Positions 11,803-21,351 of a stretch of 64,000 nucleotides of DNA are shown piece after piece. Below the pieces are notes generated by a model. That model was not told the DNA's origin. It was given only the letters and a program-made list of their open reading frames with translations, and did not search any database. Every line of letters starts with the position of its first letter. The stretch's first letter is position 1. Both the position numbers and the translations under genes were made by a program. The DNA lies in NCBI RefSeq assembly GCF_017487345.1, contig NZ_CP062006.1, forward strand, positions 1,060,001-1,124,000, given 5' to 3'. The stretch comes from Brevundimonas pondensis. Its GTDB lineage: Bacteria > Pseudomonadota > Alphaproteobacteria > Caulobacterales > Caulobacteraceae.

Positions 11803-12873
11803 TTATGAGTCCCCGACCTGGTCCGGCGGACCCAACCGGTCGAGAGCGCCGATGCCGAGGCTGGAGTCGGTCCTGGCGATCGACACGGCCGGCGCGGCGA
11901 TCCGGCCGGAGAGGGCCCGGATGGCGTCGATGGTCTCGGGAATGACGATGGCCTGGTTGTCGACCATGTAGGCGTAGAAGAGCTCGTCGCCCTGGACGCG
12001 GAGCATGTCGGTCCAGAGCGCCACTTCATAGAGATTGTCATGCGGGCGGCCGAGGTCGGCCATCAGTTCCTTGACGCTGTTGAGCGCCGTCAAGCCGTCA
12101 TCCATCCGGATCGCCGCGATGCGCGAGGAGGCGAGGAAGGCCGCGACCACCTCCGCCTTGTCCGCCGCACGGGTCATCTGCACCGACCAGTAATGCAGAT
12201 GAGCGATCGTCTCGGGGACCTTGACCGCCATGGTCACGACATCCAGGTCGGGATCGACGCTCTGCGCATCGGGGCCCTGGTGGCTCGGAATCTGGGGCTC
12301 GGGCGCCAGCGTGTTCATGATGCCGCCCCGGTCGCTCTCCCAGGGATCGGTGGCCCGCCGCAGCAGCGTCCCCCGCGCCCGGCGCAGCAATCCCGCCTGT
12401 TTGAGCGCGGTGAGAGTGCGCACGATCGACGTGGTGTTGCACGAGACAACCCTGGTCGCCGGCCGTCCGAGCGCGCCTGCGTAGCTCGACTCGGCCACGA
12501 AGGAGTGACCGGCGACTTCGTGCTTCTCGCCGCCCTGGACGATGAAGGGCTTGTCCTTGCGCCGGTAGACCTCCGCGTTGGCGGCGCCGATCCCCTTGGG
12601 CGTGCAGTCCACCATGACATCGACCGACGCGATCAGGTCGTCCAGATCGCCCGCCACAGGGAGACCGGCCCGTTGCATCGCCAGGGCGGCCCCGGGGGCG
12701 GCGCCGTAGAGGGAGAAACCCATCCGGGCCGCAAGACGCAGGCGCCAGTCGGCGCTGACGTCGGCGACGCCCACGAGGATCATGTCGTCCTGCTGTCTGA
12801 CGGCGGCGGCCACGCGCTTGCCGATCACGCCGTATCCATTGACCCCGACGCGGATAATATCCGAGTGAACCAT
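11803..12873 (-). CDS. Type II (archaeal-type) glyceraldehyde-3-phosphate dehydrogenase
   Basis: 356 residues, close to the ~340 of archaeal type II GAPDH. It oxidises glyceraldehyde-3-phosphate with phosphate to 1,3-bisphosphoglycerate and usually takes NADP or NAD. Seen: N-terminal Rossmann motif VGVNGYGVIGKRV, DCTPKGIGAAN, catalytic Cys145 in VSCNTTS and HxHYWS. This family is only distantly related to the ordinary bacterial Gap. A second, unrelated GAPDH among PEP synthase, acetate kinase and lactate dehydrogenase suggests dedicated low-energy glycolysis, or flux from a phosphoketolase pathway outside the window. Transfer from another lineage is likely. Confidence 0.88.
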   Translation of the reverse strand: MVHSDIIRVGVNGYGVIGKRVAAAVRQQDDMILVGVADVSADWRLRLAARMGFSLYGAAPGAALAMQRAGLPVAGDLDDLIASVDVMVDCTPKGIGAANAEVYRRKDKPFIVQGGEKHEVAGHSFVAESSYAGALGRPATRVVSCNTTSIVRTLTALKQAGLLRRARGTLLRRATDPWESDRGGIMNTLAPEPQIPSHQGPDAQSVDPDLDVVTMAVKVPETIAHLHYWSVQMTRAADKAEVVAAFLASSRIAAIRMDDGLTALNSVKELMADLGRPHDNLYEVALWTDMLRVQGDELFYAYMVDNQAIVIPETIDAIRALSGRIAAPAVSIARTDSSLGIGALDRLGPPDQVGDS

Positions 12874-13123
12874 GATCGCTGTCCTCGTCCGTTGGGCATG
12901 GGCTCTGGCCAGCCCATCGGCGCAGGAGGACGGCGACCCCTCGCTGCGCGCGTGTGTTCTCCTTAAGAAGACGCAGCCCCCGCCGCGGGATTACAGGCGA
13001 GGCGGCGACCTTATCGCACGCCGCCGGACCGCTTGCGTATCCCGGAGCGGCGGAGGACCCCTCGTCTGCATAGGCGAACGACAGGCCTGCGGCGCCGGGC
13101 GGACCATGCCGCAGGGGGCGACG

Positions 13124-15499
13124 CTACGCCTGCGTTACGGCTGACCGCGACGGCGGCTGGACGTCCATGCCGGCGCCCAGCCGCAGACGCTTGAGCATCA
13201 GGGCGTTGACCGCCACCAGCACCGAACTGCCGGACATCGACAGGGCGGCGATCTCGGGGCTGAGGGTGAAGGGATAGAGGACTCCCGCGGCCAGGGGAAA
13301 GGCGATGAGATTGTAGCCGACCGCCCACCACAGGTTCTGATGCATCTTGCGCAGGGTGGCGCGCGACAGCTCGATGGCCTTGACCACGTCGGCGGGGTCG
13401 CTGCGCATCAGCACCACGTCGGCGCTCTCTATGGCGACGTCGGTGCCGGCGCCGATGGCGAAGCCGACGTCGGCCTGGGTCAGGGCCGGGGCGTCGTTGA
13501 CCCCGTCGCCAACCATGCCGACCCTGTGGCCCGCGGCCTGGAGTTCCTTCACCTTGAGCGCCTTGTCGCCGGGCAGGACCTCCGCCAGCACGATGTCGAT
13601 CCCCAGTTCACCGGCGATACGCCGTGCGGTGCCGAGGTTGTCGCCGGTCATCATGGCCACCTTGACGCCCAGGGCCTGCAGTCGCCGGATGGTCGCCGCC
13701 GCGGTGGGGCGGACGGCGTCGGCCACGGCGATCAGACCGATGACCCGCCCGTCGCGGGCGATATGGACTACGGTGCGGCCGGCGCCCTGCAGCCGTTCGG
13801 ATTCCGTCGCCAGCTCCCCGAGCTCGACGCCGTTGTCGGCCATGAGCATGCGGTTGCCGGAGAGGACGGTCCGCCCGGCCACGGTCGCCCGAAGTCCCTT
13901 GCCCCCGAAGGATTCGAAGCCGGCAGCGGCCAGTTCGGGGAGGTCCTTCGTCCGCTCCAGCACGGCCTTGGCGATGTGGTGTTCGGATCCTCGCTCCAGG
14001 GCCGCGGCCGTGGTCAGCAGGTCGGTCTCGTCCACTCCGGCGGCGGGGGTGACCTGGACCACTTTCGGCGCGCCCAGGGTCAGGGTGCCGGTCTTGTCGA
14101 AGACGATGACGTCCAGCTTGACGGCATGCTCGAGAGCGGCGGCGTTCTTGATCAGCACGCCGTGGCGCGCCCCCAGCCCCGTGCCCACCATGATCGCCAT
14201 GGGCGTGGCCAGGCCAAGAGCGTCGGGGCAGGCGATGACGAAGACGGTGATGGTCAGGGTCAGGGCGAACAGCAGGGTCTGGCCCAGGGCCCAGAACCAG
14301 ACGCCGAAGGTGAGCAGGCCGATGACGACAGCGGCCAGCACAAGCCACTGGGAGGCGCGGTCCGCGAGCAACTGGGCCGGGGCCTTGGAGTTCTGCGCCT
14401 CCTGCACCAGCTTGACAATCTGCGCCAGGGCGGTGTCGGCGCCTACCCGCGTCGCCCGATAACGGAAGGCGCCGGTCTTGTTGATCGCGCCGCCGGTCAC
14501 GGAATCCCCGGCGCCCTTGGTCACGGGCAGGGATTCTCCGGTCAGCATGGATTCGTCGACCTCGGAGCCGCCGTCCTCGATCACGCCGTCCACGGGGATG
14601 CGGCCGCCCGGCCGGACGACCACCCGGTCGCCCACCAGCACGGCGGAGGTCGCGACCTCGACCTCGACGCCGTCGCGCAGCACCCGGGCGGTGGGCGGCG
14701 CCAGGTCCATCAGCCTGCGGATGGCGTCCGAGGCGCCGGCCCGCGCCCGCATCTCCAGCCAGTGGCCCATCAGGATGAAGACCAGCAGCAGGGCCGAGGC
14801 TTCGTAGAAGTCGGGCGCGTCGTAGAAGAAGGTGGCGCCGACGCTGAACAGGTAGCCGGTGCCGACGCTGAGCAGGACCAGCACCGCCATGTTGAGCACA
14901 CCGCGTCGCAGGGCCCGGACGGCGGCGATGTAGAAGGGCCAGCCCGGATAGAGGATGGCGGCGCTGGCCAGGACGAACAGCAGGGGCTTCAGCGGCAGGC
15001 CGAACGGCGGCTCCACTCGCATGAAGTCCATGCCCATCGGGGCGAGCAGGAAGATCGGGAGGGTGAAGGCGACGGCGAAGAGGAAGCGGTTGCGCATGTC
15101 CCGGGCCATGGCCTGCATGTCCATGCCGGGGCCGTGCCCCATCTCGGCCATGTCGTCGGCGCCGGCTTGGGCAGGATGAGCAGAGGGCGCGTGGCCCTCA
15201 TGGGCGGCCGCCGGAGCTGCGGGATGCTGGAGGTGCGACCGGGCGTCCACGACCTCCTCATGCGGGACGCAGATGTGACGCGGCACGACCTCGCCGCGGC
15301 AGTGGAAGCCGCAATCCCGCACCGCCTGTTCCAGTTCGACCTGGCTGACCAGGGCTTCGTCATATCGGATCGTCGCGGTCGCCGAGCCGAAGTTGGCGGC
15401 GGCTTCCAGCACGCCCTTCAGGCCCCGCAGGTGCTTCTCGATCACCAGTGAATCCAGCGGCGTGCTGAAACCGGAAACATCGACGGTAGTAGTATGCAT
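13124..15499 (-). CDS. P1B-type metal ATPase with unusual CPD transport motif
   Basis: 791 residues. The N-terminus has the fold pattern of an HMA domain, but the CxxC site is absent (GFSTPLDSL). It is followed by a His/Met-rich linker ([15 protein letters not shown]). The core has TGES, Asp468 in DKTGTLTLG and [10 protein letters not shown]. The sixth-helix metal motif reads CPD (424-426), not the CPC of Cu(+) exporters. The C-terminal hinge N-x6-YN (NLWWAVGYN) is copper-ATPase-like. The substrate could be copper under different coordination or another metal. It is probably co-transcribed with the two membrane-protein genes upstream (15,555-16,432). Confidence 0.88.
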   Translation of the reverse strand: MHTTTVDVSGFSTPLDSLVIEKHLRGLKGVLEAAANFGSATATIRYDEALVSQVELEQAVRDCGFHCRGEVVPRHICVPHEEVVDARSHLQHPAAPAAAHEGHAPSAHPAQAGADDMAEMGHGPGMDMQAMARDMRNRFLFAVAFTLPIFLLAPMGMDFMRVEPPFGLPLKPLLFVLASAAILYPGWPFYIAAVRALRRGVLNMAVLVLLSVGTGYLFSVGATFFYDAPDFYEASALLLVFILMGHWLEMRARAGASDAIRRLMDLAPPTARVLRDGVEVEVATSAVLVGDRVVVRPGGRIPVDGVIEDGGSEVDESMLTGESLPVTKGAGDSVTGGAINKTGAFRYRATRVGADTALAQIVKLVQEAQNSKAPAQLLADRASQWLVLAAVVIGLLTFGVWFWALGQTLLFALTLTITVFVIACPDALGLATPMAIMVGTGLGARHGVLIKNAAALEHAVKLDVIVFDKTGTLTLGAPKVVQVTPAAGVDETDLLTTAAALERGSEHHIAKAVLERTKDLPELAAAGFESFGGKGLRATVAGRTVLSGNRMLMADNGVELGELATESERLQGAGRTVVHIARDGRVIGLIAVADAVRPTAAATIRRLQALGVKVAMMTGDNLGTARRIAGELGIDIVLAEVLPGDKALKVKELQAAGHRVGMVGDGVNDAPALTQADVGFAIGAGTDVAIESADVVLMRSDPADVVKAIELSRATLRKMHQNLWWAVGYNLIAFPLAAGVLYPFTLSPEIAALSMSGSSVLVAVNALMLKRLRLGAGMDVQPPSRSAVTQA

Positions 15500-15554
15500 G
15501 AAGGAAATTCCAGTCGAAAGCAGTTCAGTCTTGAGGTCGGTGGGATTCCGCGCC

Positions 15555-16190
15555 CTACAGGGGGCGTAGGCGGGGAACGAACGCGGGCGTAGCCTGCCGG
15601 TAAGCGCTCCAGGCCGGGCCGAAGCGGGCGGCGGTCTCTCGCTCCACCGCCATGGCGAGGCGCCAGTACAGGATGACCAGCGCCGGGAACATCGCCAGGG
15701 TGAGCAGCGTCGGCCATTGAAGCAAAAAGCCGATCATGATCAGCACGAAACCGGCATACTGCGGCTGGCGGATTGACCGGTAGGGACCGGTCGTCGCCAG
15801 CCGGCCTTCTCGTTGCGCGCTATAGAGCACCGGCCATGCCGCGGAGAGGAGCCAGAACCCGCCGCCAACGAGAACCAAGCTGAGAATATGGAAGGGCCCG
15901 AAGTGCGGGTGCGCTCGCCAGCCGAACATCATCTCAAGCAGGTGTCCGGCGTCATGGGACCACCAGTCCACGCCGGGAAAGCGGCTCTGTAACCAACCGG
16001 CCAACAGAAAGATCGTCAGCGGGAAACCGTACATCTCGGTGAAGAAGGCGATCAGGAAGGCGCTGAAGGCGCCGAAGGCGCGCCAGTCCCTCGCCGTCTT
16101 CGGCTTGAAGAAGGTGAAGGCGAAAAAGATGAACAGGATGGAGTTGAGGGCCACCAGCGACCAGAGCCCGTACGTTTGCGGTTCCGCCAT
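15555..16190 (-). CDS. Isoprenylcysteine carboxyl methyltransferase (ICMT)-like membrane protein
   Basis: 211 residues, start at ATG 16190, two bases after the stop of the previous gene. About five membrane segments are visible, and the C-terminal half has the ICMT/phospholipid-methyltransferase signature [15 protein letters not shown] and ERETAARFG, where S-adenosylmethionine binds. Such proteins often sit beside heavy-metal ATPases and DUF2933 proteins. Substrate unknown. An NnrU-like annotation is an alternative. Confidence 0.78.
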   Translation of the reverse strand: MAEPQTYGLWSLVALNSILFIFFAFTFFKPKTARDWRAFGAFSAFLIAFFTEMYGFPLTIFLLAGWLQSRFPGVDWWSHDAGHLLEMMFGWRAHPHFGPFHILSLVLVGGGFWLLSAAWPVLYSAQREGRLATTGPYRSIRQPQYAGFVLIMIGFLLQWPTLLTLAMFPALVILYWRLAMAVERETAARFGPAWSAYRQATPAFVPRLRPL

Positions 16191-16192
16191 GA

Positions 16193-16432
16193 TCAGGCCT
16201 CCGGAGCTGGGGGACGGGCGCGGTCGCCCGGGTGGTCGGGGCCGTGCCCCCCGCCATGGCCGCCATGCATGGTCATGTGCAGCAGGGGACAGAGCAGCAA
16301 CAGCAGGAACGGCGCCCAGCCGAGCAGGTGAACCCGGTGCTCGCCGATCAGCAGATAGGCCAGCCCCGCCGCGAAGGCGCCCAGGGTCAGAAGCCTGAAG
16401 ACCCGGCCGGCGGCCGGGGATTTGGAGGTCAT
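16193..16432 (-). CDS. DUF2933 small membrane protein
   Basis: 79 residues from ATG 16432, preceded in the message by a weak purine stretch. Two hydrophobic segments (LLTLGAFAAGLAYLLIG and LGWAPFLLLLLCPLLHM) are followed by a His/Gly-rich tail (MHGGHGGGHG). The CPLLHMTMHGGHG pattern is that of DUF2933, usually found beside copper-resistance genes; the Cys, His and Met residues could bind metal. It is the first gene of the leftward unit ending in the CPD ATPase. Confidence 0.75.
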   Translation of the reverse strand: MTSKSPAAGRVFRLLTLGAFAAGLAYLLIGEHRVHLLGWAPFLLLLLCPLLHMTMHGGHGGGHGPDHPGDRARPPAPEA

Positions 16433-16587
16433 GCGAGGCGCCTTCCGTGCTGAACACCATCCCGTCGTCTGACGCCCCACCCGGCCAAACATTACGGACG
16501 CGTGGCGTCGACGATCGTAAGAGCCGCCCGTCGTCAGCGTCAGACGTGGACAGCTGGGTCGCGGTCAGGTGGGGAGTGCAGTCGGGC

Positions 16588-17748
16588 ATGCCGTTCATTC
16601 TTGCTCTCAACAGCGGGTCCTCGACCTGCAAGTTCGGCGTTTTCGATCAGGGGCCGGGCGGACTGGCGCCCTGTCTGCGCGGCCGGATCGAAATGCACGG
16701 CGAGGCGCCCCGACTGCTGAGTTATGACCCGGCCGGGGCGGTTCTTTCAGACGAGCCCTGGCCTCGGACTTCGGCGCCGGACCTCCTCGGGTGGCTTGAG
16801 ATGCGCCTGCCCGGACCGATCGCCGCCGTGGGCCATCGGGTGGTTCATGGCGGGCCGCGTTTCTGCGCGGCGACGCTTGTCACGGAGGCGGTCCTCGCGG
16901 CCGTGGCGGCGCTCGCGCCGCTCGCCCCCCTGCACCAGTCCCAGTCGCTGGCGGGGGCGTCCGCCCTTCGCGCCGCGCGGCCGGGGCTGCCGCAGGTCCT
17001 GTGCTTCGACACCGCCTTCCACGCGGGCCATGATCCCGTGGTTGACCGTTTCGCTCTGCCGAGGGTCTGGGAGGCGCGGGGTCTTCGCCGCTACGGGTTT
17101 CACGGCCTGTCCTATGAGTATCTCGCCGGACGTCTGGCGGCGCTCGACCCTCCCACGGCCGCCGGCCGTGTGGTCGCGGCCCACCTCGGCGGGGGAGCCA
17201 GTCTGTGCGCCCTCCGCGACGGGCGCAGCATTGACACCACCATGGGCGCCACGCCGCTCGACGGTCTGGTCATGGCCACGCGCTGCGGCAGTCTGGACGC
17301 GGGCGCGGTGCTCTATCTGTTGCGCGAGGGGGGACTGGACGCCGACGGCCTGACCGATCTGCTCTATCGCCAGTCGGGACTGCTCGGCGTCTCTGGCCTC
17401 AGCGGCGACATGCGCGACCTGCTCGAGAGCCGCGAACCGGCGGCGCGCGAGGCTCTGGATCTTTACGTCCATCGCGCCGCGCGCGAGATGGCGGCGCTGG
17501 CGGCCAGCCTCGGAGGGCTGGACGGCCTGGTCTTCACGGCGGGTGTCGGCGAGAACGCGCCGCGGATCCGAGCCGAGATCTGCGCGCGCCTCGGCTGGCT
17601 CGGGGTCAGGCTCGACGCCGCCGCGAACGAGCGCGGCGCCGGCCGTCTGAATGCGGCCGACAGCGCCGTGGCGGTCTGGATGATACCGACAGACGAGGAG
17701 GTTGTGATCGCGCGCCAGACGGCGGCGCTGCTTGATCTGGCGGAATGA
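16588..17748 (+). CDS. ackA: Acetate kinase
   Basis: 386 residues, normal length. It catalyses acetyl phosphate + ADP = acetate + ATP. Motifs of the ASKHA fold are present: LNSGSSTCKFGVF at the N-terminus, GHRVVHGG, FDTAFH (catalytic Asp), HLGGGASLCAL, and GVGENAPRIR near the C-terminus. The start is the ATG directly before the conserved N-terminus. No phosphotransacetylase or phosphoketolase lies in the window, so the acetyl-phosphate source is not visible; similar islands often carry phosphoketolase. It would give ATP by substrate-level phosphorylation. Confidence 0.93.
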   Translation: MPFILALNSGSSTCKFGVFDQGPGGLAPCLRGRIEMHGEAPRLLSYDPAGAVLSDEPWPRTSAPDLLGWLEMRLPGPIAAVGHRVVHGGPRFCAATLVTEAVLAAVAALAPLAPLHQSQSLAGASALRAARPGLPQVLCFDTAFHAGHDPVVDRFALPRVWEARGLRRYGFHGLSYEYLAGRLAALDPPTAAGRVVAAHLGGGASLCALRDGRSIDTTMGATPLDGLVMATRCGSLDAGAVLYLLREGGLDADGLTDLLYRQSGLLGVSGLSGDMRDLLESREPAAREALDLYVHRAAREMAALAASLGGLDGLVFTAGVGENAPRIRAEICARLGWLGVRLDAAANERGAGRLNAADSAVAVWMIPTDEEVVIARQTAALLDLAE

Positions 17749-17828
17749 AGCGCCGGGGGCAGGGGGCGCGGACGGCGTTCACCGGCCGCTGCGACGGGGA
17801 CCGGTGGGCTCTTGTAAGGAGGCCGGCG

Positions 17829-17999
17829 ATGACCCGACCAGGGCCGCGGGAGGCGGCCGGCGGCGCCTGCGTCGCCGGGGACTGCGACCCGGAAGCGCTG
17901 CGTCCACCGAAACCCCGGGAGAATCCCGTGACGTCGCTAGGTGATCCATCGCAGGCGCCGGAAGACGGTGCGGCGCGGGTCTGGAACGAGCTTCCGTAG
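17829..17999 (+). CDS. Small ORF with a perfect Shine-Dalgarno site, function unknown
   Basis: 56 codons from ATG 17829. TAAGGAGG lies 6 bases before the start, the strongest ribosome binding site in the neighbourhood. The peptide is Pro/Arg-rich with no hydrophobic segment and ends WNELP. It matches no family I know. The rest of 17,749-18,198 holds nothing recognisable. It may be a genuine small gene following ackA or a chance frame. Confidence 0.35.
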   Translation: MTRPGPREAAGGACVAGDCDPEALRPPKPRENPVTSLGDPSQAPEDGAARVWNELP

Positions 18000-18198
18000 C
18001 GACCGGGATCGGCGTCTTGCTCAGCCTCGGTTTGCGCCGGATCCCTGACCAGCGCCGCTGCACCGGTCAGGGCGTACTTCGCCTGGTGAACTGAACCAAG
18101 GATGCCGACGTTCGTTCAGATCAGGGTCAAGCACGGCCGCAGCCGTCATGTCGCGGACATCCCGTTGGCAGATGGCTTGATCCAGAGGATTCACGTCC

Positions 18199-18654
18199 AT
18201 GACCAACTTCGCCCAACGGCCCGTCAGGCGGACGGCCATCGCCCTGTCAACACTTTCCCTGCTCGCCGCCGCCGGGTGCGCCAGCGCGCCTGCCTCAGGT
18301 ACGGCGCCCCCGGATCGACCTATGGGCGGCATGCAGGCGCCGCATGCGGCCCAGGGCTCCGGCATGATGGGCGGCATGCAGATGCCGCCGGGAATGAACA
18401 TGGCTCGGACACCCTTTTCTGAGGCCGAGATGAGCATGCACCGCGCCATGATGATGGCGACCGATGTGAACACCCAGCGGACCTGGGCGAGGAAGATGAT
18501 CGCCCACCATAGAGGGGCTGTCGCTATGGCGCAGGCTCTGCTTGGAAGTGATGCGACAGACGTTGAGGTCCGTCGCATGGCTCAGGCGGTCATCGACGCG
18601 CAGACGAGAGAAATCGCAGAGCTCGAATCCTGGCTTGAGCGTCATCCCGGCTGA
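18199..18654 (+). CDS. DUF305 lipoprotein
   Basis: 151 residues. The signal peptide ends in a lipobox (LLAAAGC), so the mature protein should be lipid-anchored facing the periplasm. A Met/Gly-rich stretch (MMGGMQMPPGMNM) follows, suited to Cu(+) binding. The DUF305 domain, a ferritin-like helical bundle, carries MIAHHRGAVAMAQ. DUF305 proteins are commonly linked to copper resistance loci, which agrees with the two ATPases nearby. Direct function is not established. Confidence 0.82.
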   Translation: MTNFAQRPVRRTAIALSTLSLLAAAGCASAPASGTAPPDRPMGGMQAPHAAQGSGMMGGMQMPPGMNMARTPFSEAEMSMHRAMMMATDVNTQRTWARKMIAHHRGAVAMAQALLGSDATDVEVRRMAQAVIDAQTREIAELESWLERHPG

Positions 18655-18736
18655 TTGTAACGAGGGCGGCACGGCGGGGCCTGATCATGCTCTGTCCGTC
18701 GCCGTCCGTGCTCCCTGCCAGGCTGGAGGATTTGGG

Positions 18737-19237
18737 TTGGAACTTGAGCAGAGGCAGCTGATCCTCTCCATTCTCGGCCGCGCCGACACCCTGACCGTGG
18801 CGACGGTGCGTGAAGACGGTTGGCCGCATGCAACGGTTGTGAGTTTCGTCAACGATGAGCTCGACATCTATTTCGGGACGGCGCCCCACTCGCAGAAGAT
18901 TGGAAACATCGCCCGTGACTCCCGGGTGTCCGCGACCGTCACGCCCGATCACGAGACTTCTAAAGACATCCAGGCGATCTCGCTCGCGGCAAGGGCGGAG
19001 CGTGTTACGGACCCCGGGGAGCTGTTGAGAGTGGCTGATCTGGTCTTAAGGAAATTTCCGAGACCAGGGCGTCCTGCGCCGGCGGCGGTGCTGGAGGGGG
19101 TGGTGGTGGTTCGCCTGCGCCCGACCATCGTCTCGGTCCTGGACTACAGCAGAACCTTCGGTCAGACGGAACTGATCGACCTGCGTGACGATCAGGCGCC
19201 ACGCAGTCGCCAGGACAACCCGCCTTCATCCTCATAG
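18737..19237 (+). CDS. Pyridoxamine 5'-phosphate oxidase-like FMN-binding protein
   Basis: 166 residues from a TTG start at 18737, chosen because GGAGG lies 7 bases upstream and the conserved domain begins soon after. The split-barrel pattern is clear: LTVATVREDGWPHATVVSFV, LDIYFGTAPHSQKIGNI and RVSATVTPD. This superfamily binds FMN or F420 and often reduces or oxidises small molecules; the specific reaction cannot be told. The C-terminus (~135-166) is polar and poorly conserved. Confidence 0.78.
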   Translation: MELEQRQLILSILGRADTLTVATVREDGWPHATVVSFVNDELDIYFGTAPHSQKIGNIARDSRVSATVTPDHETSKDIQAISLAARAERVTDPGELLRVADLVLRKFPRPGRPAPAAVLEGVVVVRLRPTIVSVLDYSRTFGQTELIDLRDDQAPRSRQDNPPSSS

Positions 19238-19384
19238 GCATGGGATCATACTGTCGTCCGTCGCCCAGAGATGGGATCTGCCGTGGCCCGGATCGAGTGG
19301 CCCGGGCTGGCGCGGTGGCTCCGTCGCGTCTTCAGGGCGATTGGGCCCCTATGAGCACGACTGGCCTGATGCCGATCCATGGCG

Positions 19385-19428
19385 CGATCAGAACGCTTCG
19401 GGCCACACGGCCGGGAGCGTTCTGATCG
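19385..19428. repeat. 13-bp inverted repeat in a convergent gap
   Basis: CGATCAGAACGCT (19385-19397) and AGCGTTCTGATCG (19416-19428) are perfect complements with an 18-base loop. The site lies between two genes that end toward each other, so a bidirectional terminator is likely, although there is no T-run. No gene was recognised in 19,238-19,525. Confidence 0.55.
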
Positions 19429-19525
19429 GCGCCGTCACGGGGCTGGTGTCGTTCGGCGTGACGGCCGCCACACCAACCTCCGTGAGGCCTATTGACCGGG
19501 ATTTCTGATCCCGCGCCCGCCGGGC

Positions 19526-20803
19526 CTAGACGACAAAAACCGGTGCAAAGCCCCCGCCCGGAGTTCGGAAGTTTGTCGTCTGGCCCTGATAGACTCGGGC
19601 GGCCGCCAGTAGCGGGTCGCCGTCGTAGACATAGAGACGGACATCGAGCTTCAGCGAACGGATCTCGCCGTCGACCCTGATCCGACGTTCGCTGGGCTTC
19701 GCGAATTCCTGGGCGATATAGCCGCCGAGCTGAATTTCCGCCCATACGCGCCGGGTGATCTTGTCGCCGCGGTAGACGGCCTTGCCACCATGGCCGCCGG
19801 CCGGCTTGAAGAAATATCGGTTGCGCGTCGTCCACAGCCTCTCTGCGTTCTCGGCAGTCACCAGGGTGGTTTTCGGGATCGCCGAAAGACCTCTCTGATG
19901 ATCCGGAGCAAGTCCCCAACCGGCGACCATGTCCGGGTCTGACAGCAGGCTCAGGTTCCGCTTGTCGGCGAACAGAGCGTGGTTGCGCGGACTGGGCGTC
20001 AGAACGACGGCTCCGTTCTGATAGGCGTCACGCAGGGCTTCGTGCCCGTCAGCACCGAGGGAGAAGTCGACGAGGCGATTGTAGACGAGATCCACAATCT
20101 CGCCTTCATGCTCCAGTCGCCCCTGGGAGAAATGGAGTTCGGAGGGATCGGCGACCCACGCCGTAACGCCGCGCTGTTCGAAAAACCGCTGCGCCAACAG
20201 GAACTCCGGGAACAGATACTGATCCTTCGGGCGGTCATCGACGATGGCGATTGTCCGCGGTTGACCCGAGCGACCCTGCAACGCCCATTCGTTCAGGAAC
20301 ATCCGCCAGACGAGGGCTTCGAAGTCTCCCATCACCCGCGCGCGCATGGCGTCCTGGGCCTCGCGACAGCATTCGCCCTGGGCGTGAGCAAGAAACGCAT
20401 TCAGGAATGCTCCTCCGGCGTTGGTATTCACCTCGATGAGTTTTGGACCGCCGTCGCCCAGATGAAAATCATAGCCCATGAAGACCCCGCGCGGGCCGAA
20501 GTCCCGGCGAGCGATGGCCGGGCCCCAACCCAGTACCGCCTCCTGATAGGCCGGGGTCCTGGCCGCAGCCTCGATGGCGGCCACGACGACCAGCATGGCC
20601 TCGATGTCCTGGGCGGACAGGAACACAGGCCCGCCGGAGAACAGGTTCGGTCGATCCGCAAGCAGCGCCGAGACAAGGTCCGGCTCCCCGGCCTGCTGAC
20701 GGATCGCCGAGCTCAGACGGGTCCGGTCCAGCGTGATGCAGAAACAATCCCTGTTAAGCACCGCGTCGAAGGAGCCGTCACGGGTATCGTCGGTTGTCGC
20801 CAT
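19526..20803 (-). CDS. ATP-grasp-like protein of unknown substrate
   Basis: 425 residues, soluble. Residues ~110-135 contain GYDFHLGDGGPKLIEVN, a metal/substrate pattern like that of ATP-grasp ligases (acidic E-x-N). Residues ~335-350 have FFKPAGGHGGKAVYRG, similar to the ATP-binding glycine loop, followed by IAQEF. The order of these motifs suggests a circularly permuted or glutathionylspermidine-synthase-like arrangement, but this is inference. A carboxylate-amine ligase role is plausible; substrates are unknown. It ends the stress island and is convergent to the PNPOx-like gene. Confidence 0.6.
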   Translation of the reverse strand: MATTDDTRDGSFDAVLNRDCFCITLDRTRLSSAIRQQAGEPDLVSALLADRPNLFSGGPVFLSAQDIEAMLVVVAAIEAAARTPAYQEAVLGWGPAIARRDFGPRGVFMGYDFHLGDGGPKLIEVNTNAGGAFLNAFLAHAQGECCREAQDAMRARVMGDFEALVWRMFLNEWALQGRSGQPRTIAIVDDRPKDQYLFPEFLLAQRFFEQRGVTAWVADPSELHFSQGRLEHEGEIVDLVYNRLVDFSLGADGHEALRDAYQNGAVVLTPSPRNHALFADKRNLSLLSDPDMVAGWGLAPDHQRGLSAIPKTTLVTAENAERLWTTRNRYFFKPAGGHGGKAVYRGDKITRRVWAEIQLGGYIAQEFAKPSERRIRVDGEIRSLKLDVRLYVYDGDPLLAAARVYQGQTTNFRTPGGGFAPVFVV

Positions 20804-21351
20804 GGTGTTCCTTTGATCGGGCCGGGATCGAGGGTGTCAGGTCCCAGCGGCCGCGTACCGGATTGTGCGACGGCTTCGTCTTGCGAAGCAATCCGCGTGC
20901 GTTCGACTTCTGGAGCGCCGGTGCGCGACGGCGGGATCGTTTCGGCCCCGCGCCGTCCCGGGTTCGATACGTCGCTGCGGGCGAAGGCCCGCCGGACGAC
21001 CGAAGATTCCGGCGATAAATCCCGCCTTCTCGGCGCCCGGCCGTGGAGAAGGGCGCCGGCGCGGCGTCCGTTGAGCCTGCATGAGGCGATAGCCCGGTCA
21101 TGGATGATGACCAGGCCCTTTCGGCTCCGGACTGCGCCGCAGTGGAGCCGGCGGCAGGCGATGAGGCGGATCACGCTGTCGGGGTCGGCGCGGCCGGTGG
21201 AACGGTCCAGTTCGGCGGGGTCGGAATCAGAATGGCGCTCCTCGATCCAGGCGGCCGGGTGGGCGGTGAGGCCACGCACAGGCTGTCGCGTCGTCGACTT
21301 GGAGCACCTTCTCCGCGAAGGCTTTCCCGGTGACTTCTGCTGTCGTCAATG
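20804..21351. other. 548-base region without a recognisable gene
   Basis: Several open frames cross this stretch on both strands, but none has a ribosome binding site or a pattern I recognise. It separates the stress island from the conjugation module and may be decayed sequence or a junction between two insertions. Confidence 0.4.

Noticed and set aside
13340..15451. Very long open frame antisense to the second P-type ATPase
   Set aside because: A shadow of a GC-rich gene: its residues mirror the ATPase codons and it has no domain pattern. The same holds for the long antisense frames at 9799-11310, 53868-55313 and 57840-60851.
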